Below the pieces are notes generated by a model. It was not told the DNA's origin. It saw only the letters and a program-made list of their open reading frames with translations, and ran no database searches. Shown piece after piece: positions 26,824 to 35,656 of a stretch of 64,000 bases of DNA. This stretch comes from Halomonas meridiana (lineage in GTDB: Bacteria > Pseudomonadota > Gammaproteobacteria > Pseudomonadales > Halomonadaceae). Position 1 is the first letter of the stretch, and each line of letters opens with the position of its first letter. A program made the position numbers and the translations under genes. Where the stretch lies: contig NZ_CP024621.1 of the NCBI RefSeq assembly GCF_009846525.1, forward strand, positions 2,542,001-2,606,000, given 5' to 3'.

Positions 26824-29178
26824 CTATTTGCCCCGCTTGGCCTTGAGTAACGCAGCCCCCAGCGCGCCCATGGCGGCTGGGGCTTCATTGGCTTGACCTC
26901 CCTGACGCTGACCACCTTGGCGCTGGCTGCGAGCAGGTTTACGCGGCGCTGCCGAGGCCGTGGTGCCCGGCGCATCGGGCTGTTCCGGTTCGTCATCCAG
27001 GCGCATGGATAGCCCTACCCGTTTCCGCGGAATGTCCACGCTCATCACTTTGACCGTGACGATATCGCCCGCTTTGACGACGCTGCGCGGGTCATCGATG
27101 AAGCGGTCGGACAGCGCCGAGATATGCACCAAGCCGTCTTGATGAACGCCAATATCCACAAACGCCCCGAAGTGGGTCACGTTGGTGACGGTGCCTTCCA
27201 GCACCATGCCCAGCTTGAGGTCTTTGAGGGTTTCGACGCCCTCACGGAATTCGGCAGCTTTGAATTCGGGCCGCGGGTCGCGACCGGGCTTGTCCAGCTC
27301 TTTGAGAATGTCGCTAACCGTAGGCACACCAAAACGCTCGTCGGCGAAGTCGGCGGGCTTGAGCGCTTTCAGAGTGGCGCTGTCGCCAATCAGGCCTTTC
27401 ACATCACGACTATTCTGCTTGGCGATACGCTCCACCAGCGTATAGGCCTCGGGGTGAACAGCACTGGCATCCAGCGGGTTATCGGCATTGCTAATGCGTA
27501 GAAAGCCTGCGCACTGCTCGAAGGTTTTCGGGCCTAGACGGCTCACTTCCAGCAGCTCTTTACGGCTCTTGAATGCCCCCTGCACGTTACGCTGGGCCAC
27601 GATATTTTCGGCGATGGCGGCGCTTAGCCCTGCGACACGAGACAGCAGCGCGCTGGAGGCGGTGTTGAGATCCACGCCCACGGCGTTCACACAGTCTTCG
27701 ATGACCGCTTCCAAGCTACGCGAGAGCTGCACTTGGGAAACATCGTGCTGATATTGGCCAACGCCGATGGATTTGGGTTCGATCTTCACCAGCTCGGCCA
27801 AGGGGTCTTGCAAACGCCGGGCAATCGAGACGGCACCGCGAATGGTCACGTCGAGATCCGGCAGTTCGCGCGCAGCGTACTCGGATGCCGAGTACACCGA
27901 TGCGCCCGCCTCGGACACCATCACCTTGCTCAGCCGGTGGGCAGGCGCCAGCGCTTTTACCAGCTCACCCGCTAGTTTGTCGGTTTCTCGGCTGGCGGTG
28001 CCGTTACCCACGGCGATCAACTCAACGCCATGCTGCTTGACCAGCTTAGCGAGCACGTTGAGCGACTCGTCCCAACGGTTTTGCGGCGCATGGGGATAAA
28101 TGGTGGCTTGGTCGACGAACTGGCCGGTGGCATCGATCACTGCTACTTTACAGCCGGTACGCAGGCCGGGGTCGAGTGCCAGAGTCACTTTCTGCCCGGC
28201 AGGCGCTGCCAGGAGCAGGTCTTTGAGGTTGGCGGCAAACACGTCGATGGCAGTCTGTTCGGCCTGGTCACGCAGGCGGCCCAGCAGCTCGGTTTCCAGC
28301 GCAGTGTAAAGTTTCACACGCCAGGTCCAGCGCACCACTTCGCTCAGCCACTTATCCGCCGCGCGCCCCTCATCGCTAATGCCCACCTGCTTGGCAATCG
28401 CCACTTGCGCAGGATGAATCGGCGCGTCGTCTTCACCCGGCAAACGGATCGCTAGGCTCAAGACGCCTTCATTGCGGCCACGGAACATGGCCAGCGCCCG
28501 GTGCGAGGGCACTTTCGCCAGCTTTTCATCGTGCTCGAAGTAGTCGGAGAACTTAGCGCCCTCCTGCTGTTTGCCATCCAGCACGCGCGCACTGAGTTCG
28601 CCTTCTTGCCATAGCCGCTCCCGCAGTTGACCAATCAGCTCGGGGTCTTCTGCAAAGCGCTCCATCAGAATCTGCTTGGCACCATCCAGCGCCGCCTTGG
28701 CATCTTCAATGGCGGGGATATCCCCTTCGGCTTCGCGCAGGTATTGGGCGGCTTCGCTTTCGGGCTCAAGCGTTGGATTTGCCAGCAGCGCATCCGCCAG
28801 CGGCTCCAGCCCCGCTTCACGGGCAATTTGCGCTTTAGTGCGGCGCTTTTTCTTGAAGGGGAGGTATAAATCTTCCAAACGCTGCTTGGTATCGGCGGCT
28901 TGAATGGTCGCTCTGAGGGTCGAATCCAGCTTGCCCTGCTCATCGATGGCGGCGAGTACCGCCTCACGACGCTCTTCCAGCTCGCGCAGGTAGCGCAGGC
29001 GTTCGTCCAACTGGCGAAGCTGCGTATCATCCAGCGCGCCGGTGACTTCTTTACGGTAACGGGCAATAAAAGGCACGGTAGCGCCCCCATCCAGAAGCTC
29101 TACCGTGGCGGCGACCTGTTCAGGCCGGACGCTTAGCTCTTCAGCCAAGCGTGCAGTAATGCGTTGTTTGACATCCAT
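26824..29178 (-). CDS. tex: Tex/YhgF-family transcription accessory protein
   Basis: Nucleic-acid-binding protein of 784 residues. The order is an N-terminal helical region, a YqgF/RuvC-like domain (LALDPGLRTGCKVAVID near 330), helix-hairpin-helix motifs (LNTASSALLSRVAGL near 505), and a C-terminal S1 domain (about 645-715, LEGTVTNVTHFGAFVDIGVH). A basic Gln/Gly/Arg tail follows. Tex acts on RNA polymerase elongation and RNA; the exact role is unresolved. ATG at 29178 gives the family start MDVKQRI; the open frame also contains a TTG three codons earlier. Confidence 0.94.
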   Translation of the reverse strand: MDVKQRITARLAEELSVRPEQVAATVELLDGGATVPFIARYRKEVTGALDDTQLRQLDERLRYLRELEERREAVLAAIDEQGKLDSTLRATIQAADTKQRLEDLYLPFKKKRRTKAQIAREAGLEPLADALLANPTLEPESEAAQYLREAEGDIPAIEDAKAALDGAKQILMERFAEDPELIGQLRERLWQEGELSARVLDGKQQEGAKFSDYFEHDEKLAKVPSHRALAMFRGRNEGVLSLAIRLPGEDDAPIHPAQVAIAKQVGISDEGRAADKWLSEVVRWTWRVKLYTALETELLGRLRDQAEQTAIDVFAANLKDLLLAAPAGQKVTLALDPGLRTGCKVAVIDATGQFVDQATIYPHAPQNRWDESLNVLAKLVKQHGVELIAVGNGTASRETDKLAGELVKALAPAHRLSKVMVSEAGASVYSASEYAARELPDLDVTIRGAVSIARRLQDPLAELVKIEPKSIGVGQYQHDVSQVQLSRSLEAVIEDCVNAVGVDLNTASSALLSRVAGLSAAIAENIVAQRNVQGAFKSRKELLEVSRLGPKTFEQCAGFLRISNADNPLDASAVHPEAYTLVERIAKQNSRDVKGLIGDSATLKALKPADFADERFGVPTVSDILKELDKPGRDPRPEFKAAEFREGVETLKDLKLGMVLEGTVTNVTHFGAFVDIGVHQDGLVHISALSDRFIDDPRSVVKAGDIVTVKVMSVDIPRKRVGLSMRLDDEPEQPDAPGTTASAAPRKPARSQRQGGQRQGGQANEAPAAMGALGAALLKAKRGK

Positions 29179-29286
29179 AACGTGCAACTAACTCATGCAG
29201 CATTCGAGGTGCCGACAAGGTACCACAAACCACCTGGGGTGGCATGGCTTGGGTCGCATGGACTGAGTGGCCGACACCCCATACTG

Positions 29287-29784
29287 CTAGGCGGGCACGA
29301 AACGCAGCGCTACGCCGTTGTTGCACCAGCGCAGGCCGGTAGGCTCGGGACCATCTTCGAAGACGTGGCCTTGGTGCCCACCGCAGCGTGCGCAGTGGTA
29401 CTCGGTGCGCGGCCAAACCAGTTTGAAATCCAGCTTGGTCAGCAAGTGACCTTCGACATGTTCGAAGAAACTCGGCCAACCCGTGCCCGAGTCGTACTTC
29501 ATAGCACTGGTGAACAGCAGCAAATCACAGCCTGCACAACGGTACTCGCCCTCACCGTACTGTTTATCCAAAGGGCTCGAGAACGCCGCTTCGGTGCCCT
29601 CTTCACGCAGTACGTAAAAGGCGTCGTCCGAGAGGCGCTCCCGCCACGCCTCTTCACTCAGTTCCAGTTTTTCCAACCCAGGCGCGGCTTCGAGATCGAG
29701 ACGAGGAAAACCGAACGAGACCCCTGGCAGCACACCGGCTAAACCGGTCAACCCTGCCAAGCCTAAAAAGTGGCGACGTTTCAT
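29287..29784 (-). CDS. msrB: Peptide-methionine (R)-S-oxide reductase with export signal
   Basis: Protein of 165 residues. Residues 1-25 form a twin-arginine-like signal (KRRHFLGLAGLTGLAG). The MsrB domain follows, with zinc cysteines C83/C86 and C131/C134 and catalytic C154 in LRWCNNG. The enzyme reduces methionine-R-sulfoxide in proteins; the signal suggests periplasmic repair, unlike the cytoplasmic E. coli MsrB. The start at 29784 is chosen because GGGAGTC precedes it and the RR motif then falls at the N-terminus; the open frame extends to 29829. It follows the pckA terminator. Confidence 0.88.
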   Translation of the reverse strand: MKRRHFLGLAGLTGLAGVLPGVSFGFPRLDLEAAPGLEKLELSEEAWRERLSDDAFYVLREEGTEAAFSSPLDKQYGEGEYRCAGCDLLLFTSAMKYDSGTGWPSFFEHVEGHLLTKLDFKLVWPRTEYHCARCGGHQGHVFEDGPEPTGLRWCNNGVALRFVPA

Positions 29785-29838
29785 TGGCGTGACTCCCATC
29801 GACAACGGTCGAATAGCAAAGAGAAACAAGCAGATATG

Positions 29839-29870
29839 AAAAAGGGACAGTGCCGTGGCACCGTCCCTTT
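29839..29870 (-). terminator. Terminator of pckA
   Basis: Stem AAAGGGAC..GTGCC / GGCAC..GTCCCTTT with one mismatch, followed by a T-run on the minus strand. It lies 53 bp after the pckA stop and upstream of msrB. Confidence 0.85.
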
Positions 29871-29922
29871 CTGACTACTTAGTTGTCCGTACGTTCGACA
29901 ACTTACAGCGAGGCGTAAAAAA

Positions 29923-31479
29923 TTACGTCAACTGCGGGCCCGCTTGAATGATTGCTTCGTTAACGCCCTCAAACTTCTTGAAGTTATCGACGAATTTCGT
30001 GGCCAGCTCTTGCAAGTGGCGGTCGTAGGCGTCGCGGTCTGCCCATGTTTCACGCGGGTCGAGCAGGCTGGAATCGACACCCGGTACGGCGACCGGCACA
30101 TTCAAGTTCAGGCCATCGATGTGCTTGGTGTCCACATCACGAAGAATGCCCGACTGGATGGCGCTAATGATCGCGCGGGTGGTTGGAATGGAGAAACGCG
30201 AGCCGCCTTCACCATAAGCACCGCCGGTCCAGCCAGTATTGACCAAGTAAACCTGAGCGTCTTTTTTCTCGACGCGCTTGATGAGCAGGTCCGCGTACTC
30301 ACGGGCCGGGCGCGGGAAGAATGGTGCCCCGAAGCAGGTGGAGAACGTCGCCGCCAAGCCTTCGGACGAGCCCATTTCGGTGGAGCCGACTTTGGCCGTG
30401 TAGCCTGACAGGAAGTGGTAAGCCGCTGCTTCTTTGGACAGCACGGAAACCGGCGGCAGCACACCGGACATATCGCAGGTCAGAAAGACGATGGCGTTCG
30501 GCTCGCCTGCCAGATTTTCCGCGACACGTTTTTCGACGTGCTCCAGCGGGTAAGCCGCGCGGGAGTTCTGAGTCAGGCTGTCGTCGGCGTAATCCGGCTC
30601 GCGGCGGTCGTCGAGTACGACGTTTTCCAGCACGGTGCCGAACTTGATCGCGTTCCAGATGACCGGCTCGTTCTTCTCAGACAGGTCGATGCACTTGGCG
30701 TAGCAGCCGCCTTCCATGTTGAAGACGATACCGTCGCCCCAGGCGTGTTCGTCATCACCAATCAAGAAGCGCGCCTGGTCGGCAGACAGCGTGGTTTTAC
30801 CGGTGCCAGAGAGACCGAAGAACAGGCAGGTCTCACCATCTTCGCCCACGTTGGCCGAGCAGTGCATCGGCAGCACGTCGGAAGCGGGCAGCAGGAAGTT
30901 TTGAACGGAGAACATGGCTTTCTTCATTTCGCCTGCGTAGCGCATGCCAGCGATCAGCACTTTACGCTCGGCGAAATTGATGATGACGCAGCCATCGGAA
31001 TTGGTGCCGTCGCGGTTCGGGTCACACTCGAAGCCAGCGGCGTTAAGAATCGTCCACTCCTCTTTGGCCGCCTGGTTGTAGGCCTGCGGGCGGACGAACA
31101 TGGTGCGACCAAACAGGTTCTGCCAGGCGGTTTCCGTGGTCACGCGTACCGGCAGGTAGTGAGTGGCATCGCTGCCGACATGCAGTTCAGAGACGAAATG
31201 CTCGACGCCGCCCAGGTGCTCTTCCACGCGCGCCCACAGGGCTGAAAACTTTTCCGCGTCGAAGGGGCGGTTGACACTACCCCAGTCGATGCTGTCGCGG
31301 GTCGTGGGTTCATCGACAATATAACGATCTTTCGGCGAACGCCCAGTGCGCAGGCCGGTGTTTACTACCAGAGCACCATTGGCGGACAGGCGGCCTTCAC
31401 CACGGGCCACGGCGCGCTCGATCAGTTCGGCGCTGCTGAGATTGACGTGGGCTTGGGGAGCGGCTTGAGTCGTGGTCAT
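29923..31479 (-). CDS. pckA: Phosphoenolpyruvate carboxykinase (ATP)
   Basis: Gluconeogenic enzyme of 518 residues converting oxaloacetate and ATP to PEP and CO2. The P-loop is in [15 protein letters not shown] near residue 225, and LIGDDEHAW gives the metal-binding Asp residues. [12 protein letters not shown] near residue 47 and the RSPKD arginine bind substrate. The start ATG follows CAGGAA. It is next to hslO/hslR/yrfG, as in enteric bacteria, but envZ-ompR-greB are absent. Confidence 0.96.
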   Translation of the reverse strand: MTTTQAAPQAHVNLSSAELIERAVARGEGRLSANGALVVNTGLRTGRSPKDRYIVDEPTTRDSIDWGSVNRPFDAEKFSALWARVEEHLGGVEHFVSELHVGSDATHYLPVRVTTETAWQNLFGRTMFVRPQAYNQAAKEEWTILNAAGFECDPNRDGTNSDGCVIINFAERKVLIAGMRYAGEMKKAMFSVQNFLLPASDVLPMHCSANVGEDGETCLFFGLSGTGKTTLSADQARFLIGDDEHAWGDGIVFNMEGGCYAKCIDLSEKNEPVIWNAIKFGTVLENVVLDDRREPDYADDSLTQNSRAAYPLEHVEKRVAENLAGEPNAIVFLTCDMSGVLPPVSVLSKEAAAYHFLSGYTAKVGSTEMGSSEGLAATFSTCFGAPFFPRPAREYADLLIKRVEKKDAQVYLVNTGWTGGAYGEGGSRFSIPTTRAIISAIQSGILRDVDTKHIDGLNLNVPVAVPGVDSSLLDPRETWADRDAYDRHLQELATKFVDNFKKFEGVNEAIIQAGPQLT

Positions 31480-31605
31480 GTCGATTCCTGGGTCTCTATG
31501 TTTACCGGGCGTCGCCGACGCCTTGAGAAATCATCCTAGCCGCTGGCATGGCGGTCACAGCTGGCTAGGTGCGCTGAAGTCCGGCGCATTATGGCAAAAA
31601 GAAAA

Positions 31606-31622
31606 CCCCCGGGAAACGGGGG
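31606..31622 (-). terminator. Terminator or attenuator between hslO and pckA
   Basis: Stem CCCCCG / CGGGGG with a 5-nt loop is followed on the minus strand by TTTTCTTTTT. It probably ends hslO. The rest of the 309-bp gap on the pckA side (31480-31600) shows no gene. Confidence 0.8.
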
Positions 31623-31637
31623 CTTTGACCAAATATC

Positions 31638-31657
31638 TTGTAGTTAAACTACTACAA
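31638..31657. promoter_or_regulatory. Palindrome upstream of pckA
   Basis: A 13-bp core GTAGTT-A-AACTAC (31640-31652) lies inside a wider TTGTAGT / ACTACAA pair, in an AT-rich stretch between hslO and pckA. It could be an operator, but the terminator at 31606-31622 lies between it and pckA, so its target is unclear. Confidence 0.4.
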
Positions 31658-31788
31658 TGACACTACATTTTGTGTTGCAGCGCAGTATGTTTTCAAACAC
31701 TCGTTTGCCATTCGGCCGCTAGGCGGGGCGACATGGGGGATGCAGCCCAGGGGCCAAACAGCCTGCGTGCTAAGGGCCGACTACACAA

Positions 31789-32664
31789 TTAGTGAATCAC
31801 CGGCGGCGGCGCGCCCGGGTCTTCCAATAAAATTTCAATATCGGCGGCGGTGTAGTGATATTTCGTGTGACAAAAGTGGCATTGCGTATCAATAGCCCCT
31901 TGTTCGCGCAGAATATCGCGGAGTTCCTCTTTGCCCAGCGTGTAAAGGGCGTGGCTCATACGCTCCCGAGAGCAGGTGCAGCCAAAACGCAGTGCTTTCG
32001 GTTCGAAGACCCGCACGGTCTCTTCATGGTAGAGACGATAGAGCACCTCTCGCTGCTCCAACCCCAACAGTTCCTCGGGCTTGATGGTATCCGCCAGATG
32101 TACGCTGCGCTCCCAGGCATCGACATCCTGGTTCTGCGAGGCATCCGGCAATCGCTGAAGCAGCAAACCGCCAGCTCGCTCGCCATCGGCCGCCAGCCAT
32201 AACCGAGTCGGCAACTGCTCGGATTGGCCGAAATAGGCTTCCAAACACCCGCCCAGAGTATCGTGGTCCAGCGCGACGATCCCTTGGTAGCGGTGCCCTT
32301 CGCGCGGGTCGAGGGTAATCACGATTTGGCCCTCGCCTACCAGCTCGCGGAAGCTGGCGTGCTTGCTGGGCAACGCGGCGTCTTCGGCAATACGGGCAAT
32401 GGCTCGCAGCTCGCCACCAGGGTTGGATTCGGCCATGAGCAGGGCGAGCGCCCCTTGGCCGCGGACCTCGATGCTCAGCGTGCCATCGAGCTTTACGGTA
32501 TCGGTCAGTAGCGCCACCGCCGCCAGCAGCTCACCTAGCAGCTGGTTGACCGCAGGTGGGTAGGCGTGACGGTCGAGCACCTCATGGTAAGCGGTGCCGA
32601 GCGTGACGATTTCGCCCCGCACGTTGGTTTGGTCGAACAGAAAACGTTGGATTTGATCGGACAT
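31789..32664 (-). CDS. hslO: Hsp33 redox-regulated chaperone
   Basis: Cytoplasmic holdase of 291 residues that is activated by oxidative unfolding. The zinc-binding redox switch is at the C-terminus: C229/C231 in GCTCSRERM and C262/C265 in [19 protein letters not shown] is the usual family start, at the ATG at 32664; the open frame extends nine codons further. It follows hslR by 53 bp on the same strand, and is followed by pckA after its terminator. Confidence 0.95.
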   Translation of the reverse strand: MSDQIQRFLFDQTNVRGEIVTLGTAYHEVLDRHAYPPAVNQLLGELLAAVALLTDTVKLDGTLSIEVRGQGALALLMAESNPGGELRAIARIAEDAALPSKHASFRELVGEGQIVITLDPREGHRYQGIVALDHDTLGGCLEAYFGQSEQLPTRLWLAADGERAGGLLLQRLPDASQNQDVDAWERSVHLADTIKPEELLGLEQREVLYRLYHEETVRVFEPKALRFGCTCSRERMSHALYTLGKEELRDILREQGAIDTQCHFCHTKYHYTAADIEILLEDPGAPPPVIH

Positions 32665-32717
32665 AACGAGACCATAAGAAGAAGGAGTCATGGGAGAGCG
32701 TAGGGGTAAGCGACGGC

Positions 32718-33107
32718 TTACTCCCCTTGCTGACGCTGAAAACGCTGGATATCGCGCCGCTGCTTTTTATCGGGACGCTTGAGAGGATGCTGCATGGCTT
32801 CATTGGTCAAACGGCGCGCCTCGGCTTCTTTGGCACGGCGTTTCGCACTCTCTTCGGTTTCTGTATAGAGCTTACGCGCTTCTGGGGCGCCACGACGCTG
32901 ATCCGAAAGCGCCGTGACCTCCACCTCGAAAATATCCCAGCCTTGAGGTACGCGAATCAAGGCACCCAGCTCGACGTTCTTGCTGGTTTTGACACGGGCA
33001 CCGTCGTAGTGGACCTTTCCGCCCTCAATGGCTTTTTTGGCTAGGGCACGGGTTTTGAAAAACCGCGCTGCCCATAGCCACTTATCCAAGCGAACGCTGT
33101 CACTCAT
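32718..33107 (-). CDS. hslR: Hsp15 ribosome-associated heat-shock protein
   Basis: RNA-binding protein of 129 residues with an N-terminal S4 domain ([19 protein letters not shown], residues 4-22) and a basic C-terminal tail. Hsp15 rescues stalled 50S subunits carrying nascent chains. It is between yrfG and hslO on the minus strand, the conserved order, and starts 10 bp after the yrfG stop. Confidence 0.95.
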   Translation of the reverse strand: MSDSVRLDKWLWAARFFKTRALAKKAIEGGKVHYDGARVKTSKNVELGALIRVPQGWDIFEVEVTALSDQRRGAPEARKLYTETEESAKRRAKEAEARRLTNEAMQHPLKRPDKKQRRDIQRFQRQQGE

Positions 33108-33116
33108 ACGCTCTCC

Positions 33117-33794
33117 TCAGCTAGGTGAGTGCTGCCCCGGCAGGTCAGCGGGCAGCAGTTGGGCAAATCGGTCAAGGGCAATGAATTCCTGTAGCTCTTT
33201 TTCAGGGCGCTGGCTATCGGGCTGCTTGATACCCAGCAGATGTCGGATGCCAAACTCGCGGGCGCTCTCCAACACGCGGGGGTTATCATCGATGAAGAGC
33301 GTGCGGGCAGGGTCGAACGGCTCGCGTTCTTGAAGTGCAAACCAGAAGGCTTGCTCCTCTTTGGCCGCGCCCACATCTTCTGATGAGATGATGGCGTCTA
33401 GGTAGTTTTCCAACCCCGTGAGCGGGAGTTTTAATGCGAGGCTTGCGCGGTCGGCATTCGTAGCAAGCACCACTCTGGGGTGAGCTTGCTTGAGCCATGT
33501 GAGGAAATCCAAAGCATCGCTGCGTAGCCCAATCAAGTGCTGTACTTCGCGCTTGAGGGCAACGATATCCACGTTCAGCTCGCGGCTCCAGTAGGCGAGG
33601 CTGTACCAGTTCAGCGTGCCCTGCTCACCCATAATGCGTGCTTTAAGTGCATCCTGACTGGCTTGGTCGAGCTGATGCAGCTCTACGTAGCGACGTGGCA
33701 GATGTTCGAGCCAAAAGTGGCTGTCGAAGTGAAGGTCTAGCAGCGTGCCGTCCATGTCGAGCAGGACGGTATCGATCTCGCGCCAATCAATCAT
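33117..33794 (-). CDS. yrfG: HAD-family GMP/IMP nucleotidase (YrfG)
   Basis: Protein of 225 residues with HAD motif I VLLDMDGTLLD (D13 and D15), motif II VVLATNADR, and motif IV FIDDNPRVLESA. It aligns by eye with YrfG of E. coli, which dephosphorylates purine monophosphates. The gene precedes hslR and hslO as in enteric bacteria and is divergent from nudE. Confidence 0.88.
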   Translation of the reverse strand: MIDWREIDTVLLDMDGTLLDLHFDSHFWLEHLPRRYVELHQLDQASQDALKARIMGEQGTLNWYSLAYWSRELNVDIVALKREVQHLIGLRSDALDFLTWLKQAHPRVVLATNADRASLALKLPLTGLENYLDAIISSEDVGAAKEEQAFWFALQEREPFDPARTLFIDDNPRVLESAREFGIRHLLGIKQPDSQRPEKELQEFIALDRFAQLLPADLPGQHSPS

Positions 33795-33864
33795 TGCCGC
33801 TCCAGTCTGAAAGAGTAAGCGTGCTATTGTAGCGTAACCCGTTTTTTGCAGCCACGGAGGCAGA

Positions 33865-34479
33865 ATGTCACGCGACGATACAGCTAACGACCATACGCCG
33901 AGCGGCTATCCACGCAAGCCGCAAATACTGGGGCGACAGCGCGTTGCCCAAAGCCGCCTGTTCCAAATCGAGTCGTTGGATTTACGTTTCTCCAACGGCG
34001 AGGAGCGACAGTTCGAGCGACTCACGGGCGCTGACCGCGGCGCGGTGATGATTATTGCCATGCCCGACCCGGACCATGTACTGCTCATTCGGGAGTATGC
34101 CGCGGGGTTCGAAGATTATGTGCTGACGCTTCCCAAAGGTTTGGTCGACCCGGGCGAAGACATCATCACCGCCGCCAATCGCGAGCTGATGGAGGAGTGC
34201 GGCTTCGGTGCGCACCGCATTGAGCCGTTGGTGGAGCTGTCACTAGCACCCAACTATATGCGCCACCGCATGCAGGTGTTAATGGCAACGGACCTCTACC
34301 CCAAGCGCTTACCGGGCGACGAGCCAGAGCCGCTGATTGTAGAGACCCATGCCATCGAAGAGCTGCCTGCCCTACTCATGCGCGAGGACTTCCACGAAGC
34401 GCGCGCCATCGCGGCGCTCTATATTGCGCGGGATAAGTTGCGCGAAGAGCGGCGCAGTAGCGACATGGATTTGCTGTAA
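33865..34479 (+). CDS. nudE: ADP-compounds hydrolase NudE
   Basis: Nudix hydrolase of 204 residues acting on ADP-ribose, Ap3A and NADH. The Nudix box GLVDPGEDIITAANRELMEE is at residues 92-111. PRKPQILGRQRVAQSRLFQIE is the usual family start region. The ATG follows GGAGG. Divergent from yrfG, as in E. coli. Confidence 0.93.
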   Translation: MSRDDTANDHTPSGYPRKPQILGRQRVAQSRLFQIESLDLRFSNGEERQFERLTGADRGAVMIIAMPDPDHVLLIREYAAGFEDYVLTLPKGLVDPGEDIITAANRELMEECGFGAHRIEPLVELSLAPNYMRHRMQVLMATDLYPKRLPGDEPEPLIVETHAIEELPALLMREDFHEARAIAALYIARDKLREERRSSDMDLL

Positions 34480-34496
34480 CTGTTTGGCTTCACAGT

Positions 34497-34517
34497 CAGA
34501 ACGCGCTAGGCGTTCTG
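34497..34517. terminator. Stem-loop between convergent nudE and oxidoreductase genes
   Basis: A perfect 8-bp stem CAGAACGC / GCGTTCTG with a 5-nt loop sits in the 49-bp gap between the converging stop codons. The T-run is poor, so confidence is limited. Confidence 0.5.
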
Positions 34518-34528
34518 GCTGCGGTGCA

Positions 34529-35584
34529 TTACAGATGATGCTTGAGCGAGATCCAGCGACGCTGGCGGTGGCTATCTAGGCCAGCTTCCAGCAGGGCCAT
34601 GCTACGCAGGGCGTCATCGATATCCACGGGCAGCGGCGCTTTATCACGAATCGCCGCACTCACGCCTTGGTAATACGCTAGGTAATCACCCGGTAGCGTG
34701 GGGTGCTCGTGACGGACGAGCGGTGCGTCTTCGCCGTCTTCCTCGCGCAGGGTAAGCGTTCCAGGGCTATCCTCTCCCCAGGATGGGGACGGCACCTCTC
34801 CGGCTTTCAAGCGATCTTCCTGCGGATCTAGGCCATATTTGATATAGCTACCTTTCGTGCCGTGGAGACGGTAACGCGGCGTCGGCTCGGCAACCAGCGT
34901 GCCCGCACTCAAACTGACGCGTCGACCGTCGTACTCTAGCAGGGCGAGAAAGTCATCATCGGCTTTGGCGCCATCACGCCGTACGCCCAGCTCTAGGAAT
35001 ATGGCATGGGGCAGACCGAACAGTTCGCACGCTTGATCCAGCAGGTGAGGCCCCAAGTCGTACCAGATCCCGCCCCCTGGCGTGGCCTTTTCTCGCCAGC
35101 GATCCCGTACTTCTGGGCGGAAACGGTCAAAGCGCGATTCGAATCCTGTTATCCGCCCCAGCGTCCCTGCTTCCAAGAGCGCTTTCAGTGTCAGGAAATC
35201 GCTATCCCAACGGCGGTTATGAAAGACCGATATCAGCCGCTCTTTATCAACCGCCAGAGCTTTAAGCTGCTTGGCCTCGGAGAGCGTAACGGTAAACGGC
35301 TTATCGACCACCACGTGTTTCCCTGCCGTGAGGGCCGCTTTGGCCAACGGGAAGTGCGTGTCGTTCGGCGTGGGAATGACGATGAGATCGATATCCGGTC
35401 GCTTACATAGCGCCAGCGCTTGGCTTTCTACCTCGACATTGGGCAGATCCGCTTTCACCTTGGCCGCATCGCTCGACGAGACGGCCACTAAATCCAGCCC
35501 TTCGGTCGCTTGAATCAAAGGGGCGTGAAACGTCTTGCTCGCAAACCCATAGCCAACGAGGCCAACGTTGATGATCGCCTTCAT
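34529..35584 (-). CDS. Gfo/Idh/MocA-family oxidoreductase
   Basis: NAD(P)-dependent enzyme of 351 residues. The dinucleotide motif NVGLVGYGFASKTFHAPLI is at residues 6-24, and the catalytic lysine motif VVDKPFTVTLSEA near residue 95. The C-terminal domain with GGGIWYDLGPHLLDQA is typical of the YhhX/YdgJ branch, which acts on sugars or inositols. The substrate is unknown. It is monocistronic; ilvD lies upstream and is separated from it by a terminator. Confidence 0.85.
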   Translation of the reverse strand: MKAIINVGLVGYGFASKTFHAPLIQATEGLDLVAVSSSDAAKVKADLPNVEVESQALALCKRPDIDLIVIPTPNDTHFPLAKAALTAGKHVVVDKPFTVTLSEAKQLKALAVDKERLISVFHNRRWDSDFLTLKALLEAGTLGRITGFESRFDRFRPEVRDRWREKATPGGGIWYDLGPHLLDQACELFGLPHAIFLELGVRRDGAKADDDFLALLEYDGRRVSLSAGTLVAEPTPRYRLHGTKGSYIKYGLDPQEDRLKAGEVPSPSWGEDSPGTLTLREEDGEDAPLVRHEHPTLPGDYLAYYQGVSAAIRDKAPLPVDIDDALRSMALLEAGLDSHRQRRWISLKHHL

Positions 35585-35619
35585 TACAATCCTTAGTCGA
35601 TGTGACGGTTCAGGTTGGC

Positions 35620-35648
35620 AAAAAAACAGCCCGCACGAGACGGGCTGT
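35620..35648 (-). terminator. Terminator of ilvD
   Basis: An 8-bp stem ACAGCCCG / CGGGCTGT with a 7-nt loop is followed on the minus strand by a T7 run, just past the ilvD stop. Confidence 0.9.
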
Positions 35649-35656
35649 GATGTCGC

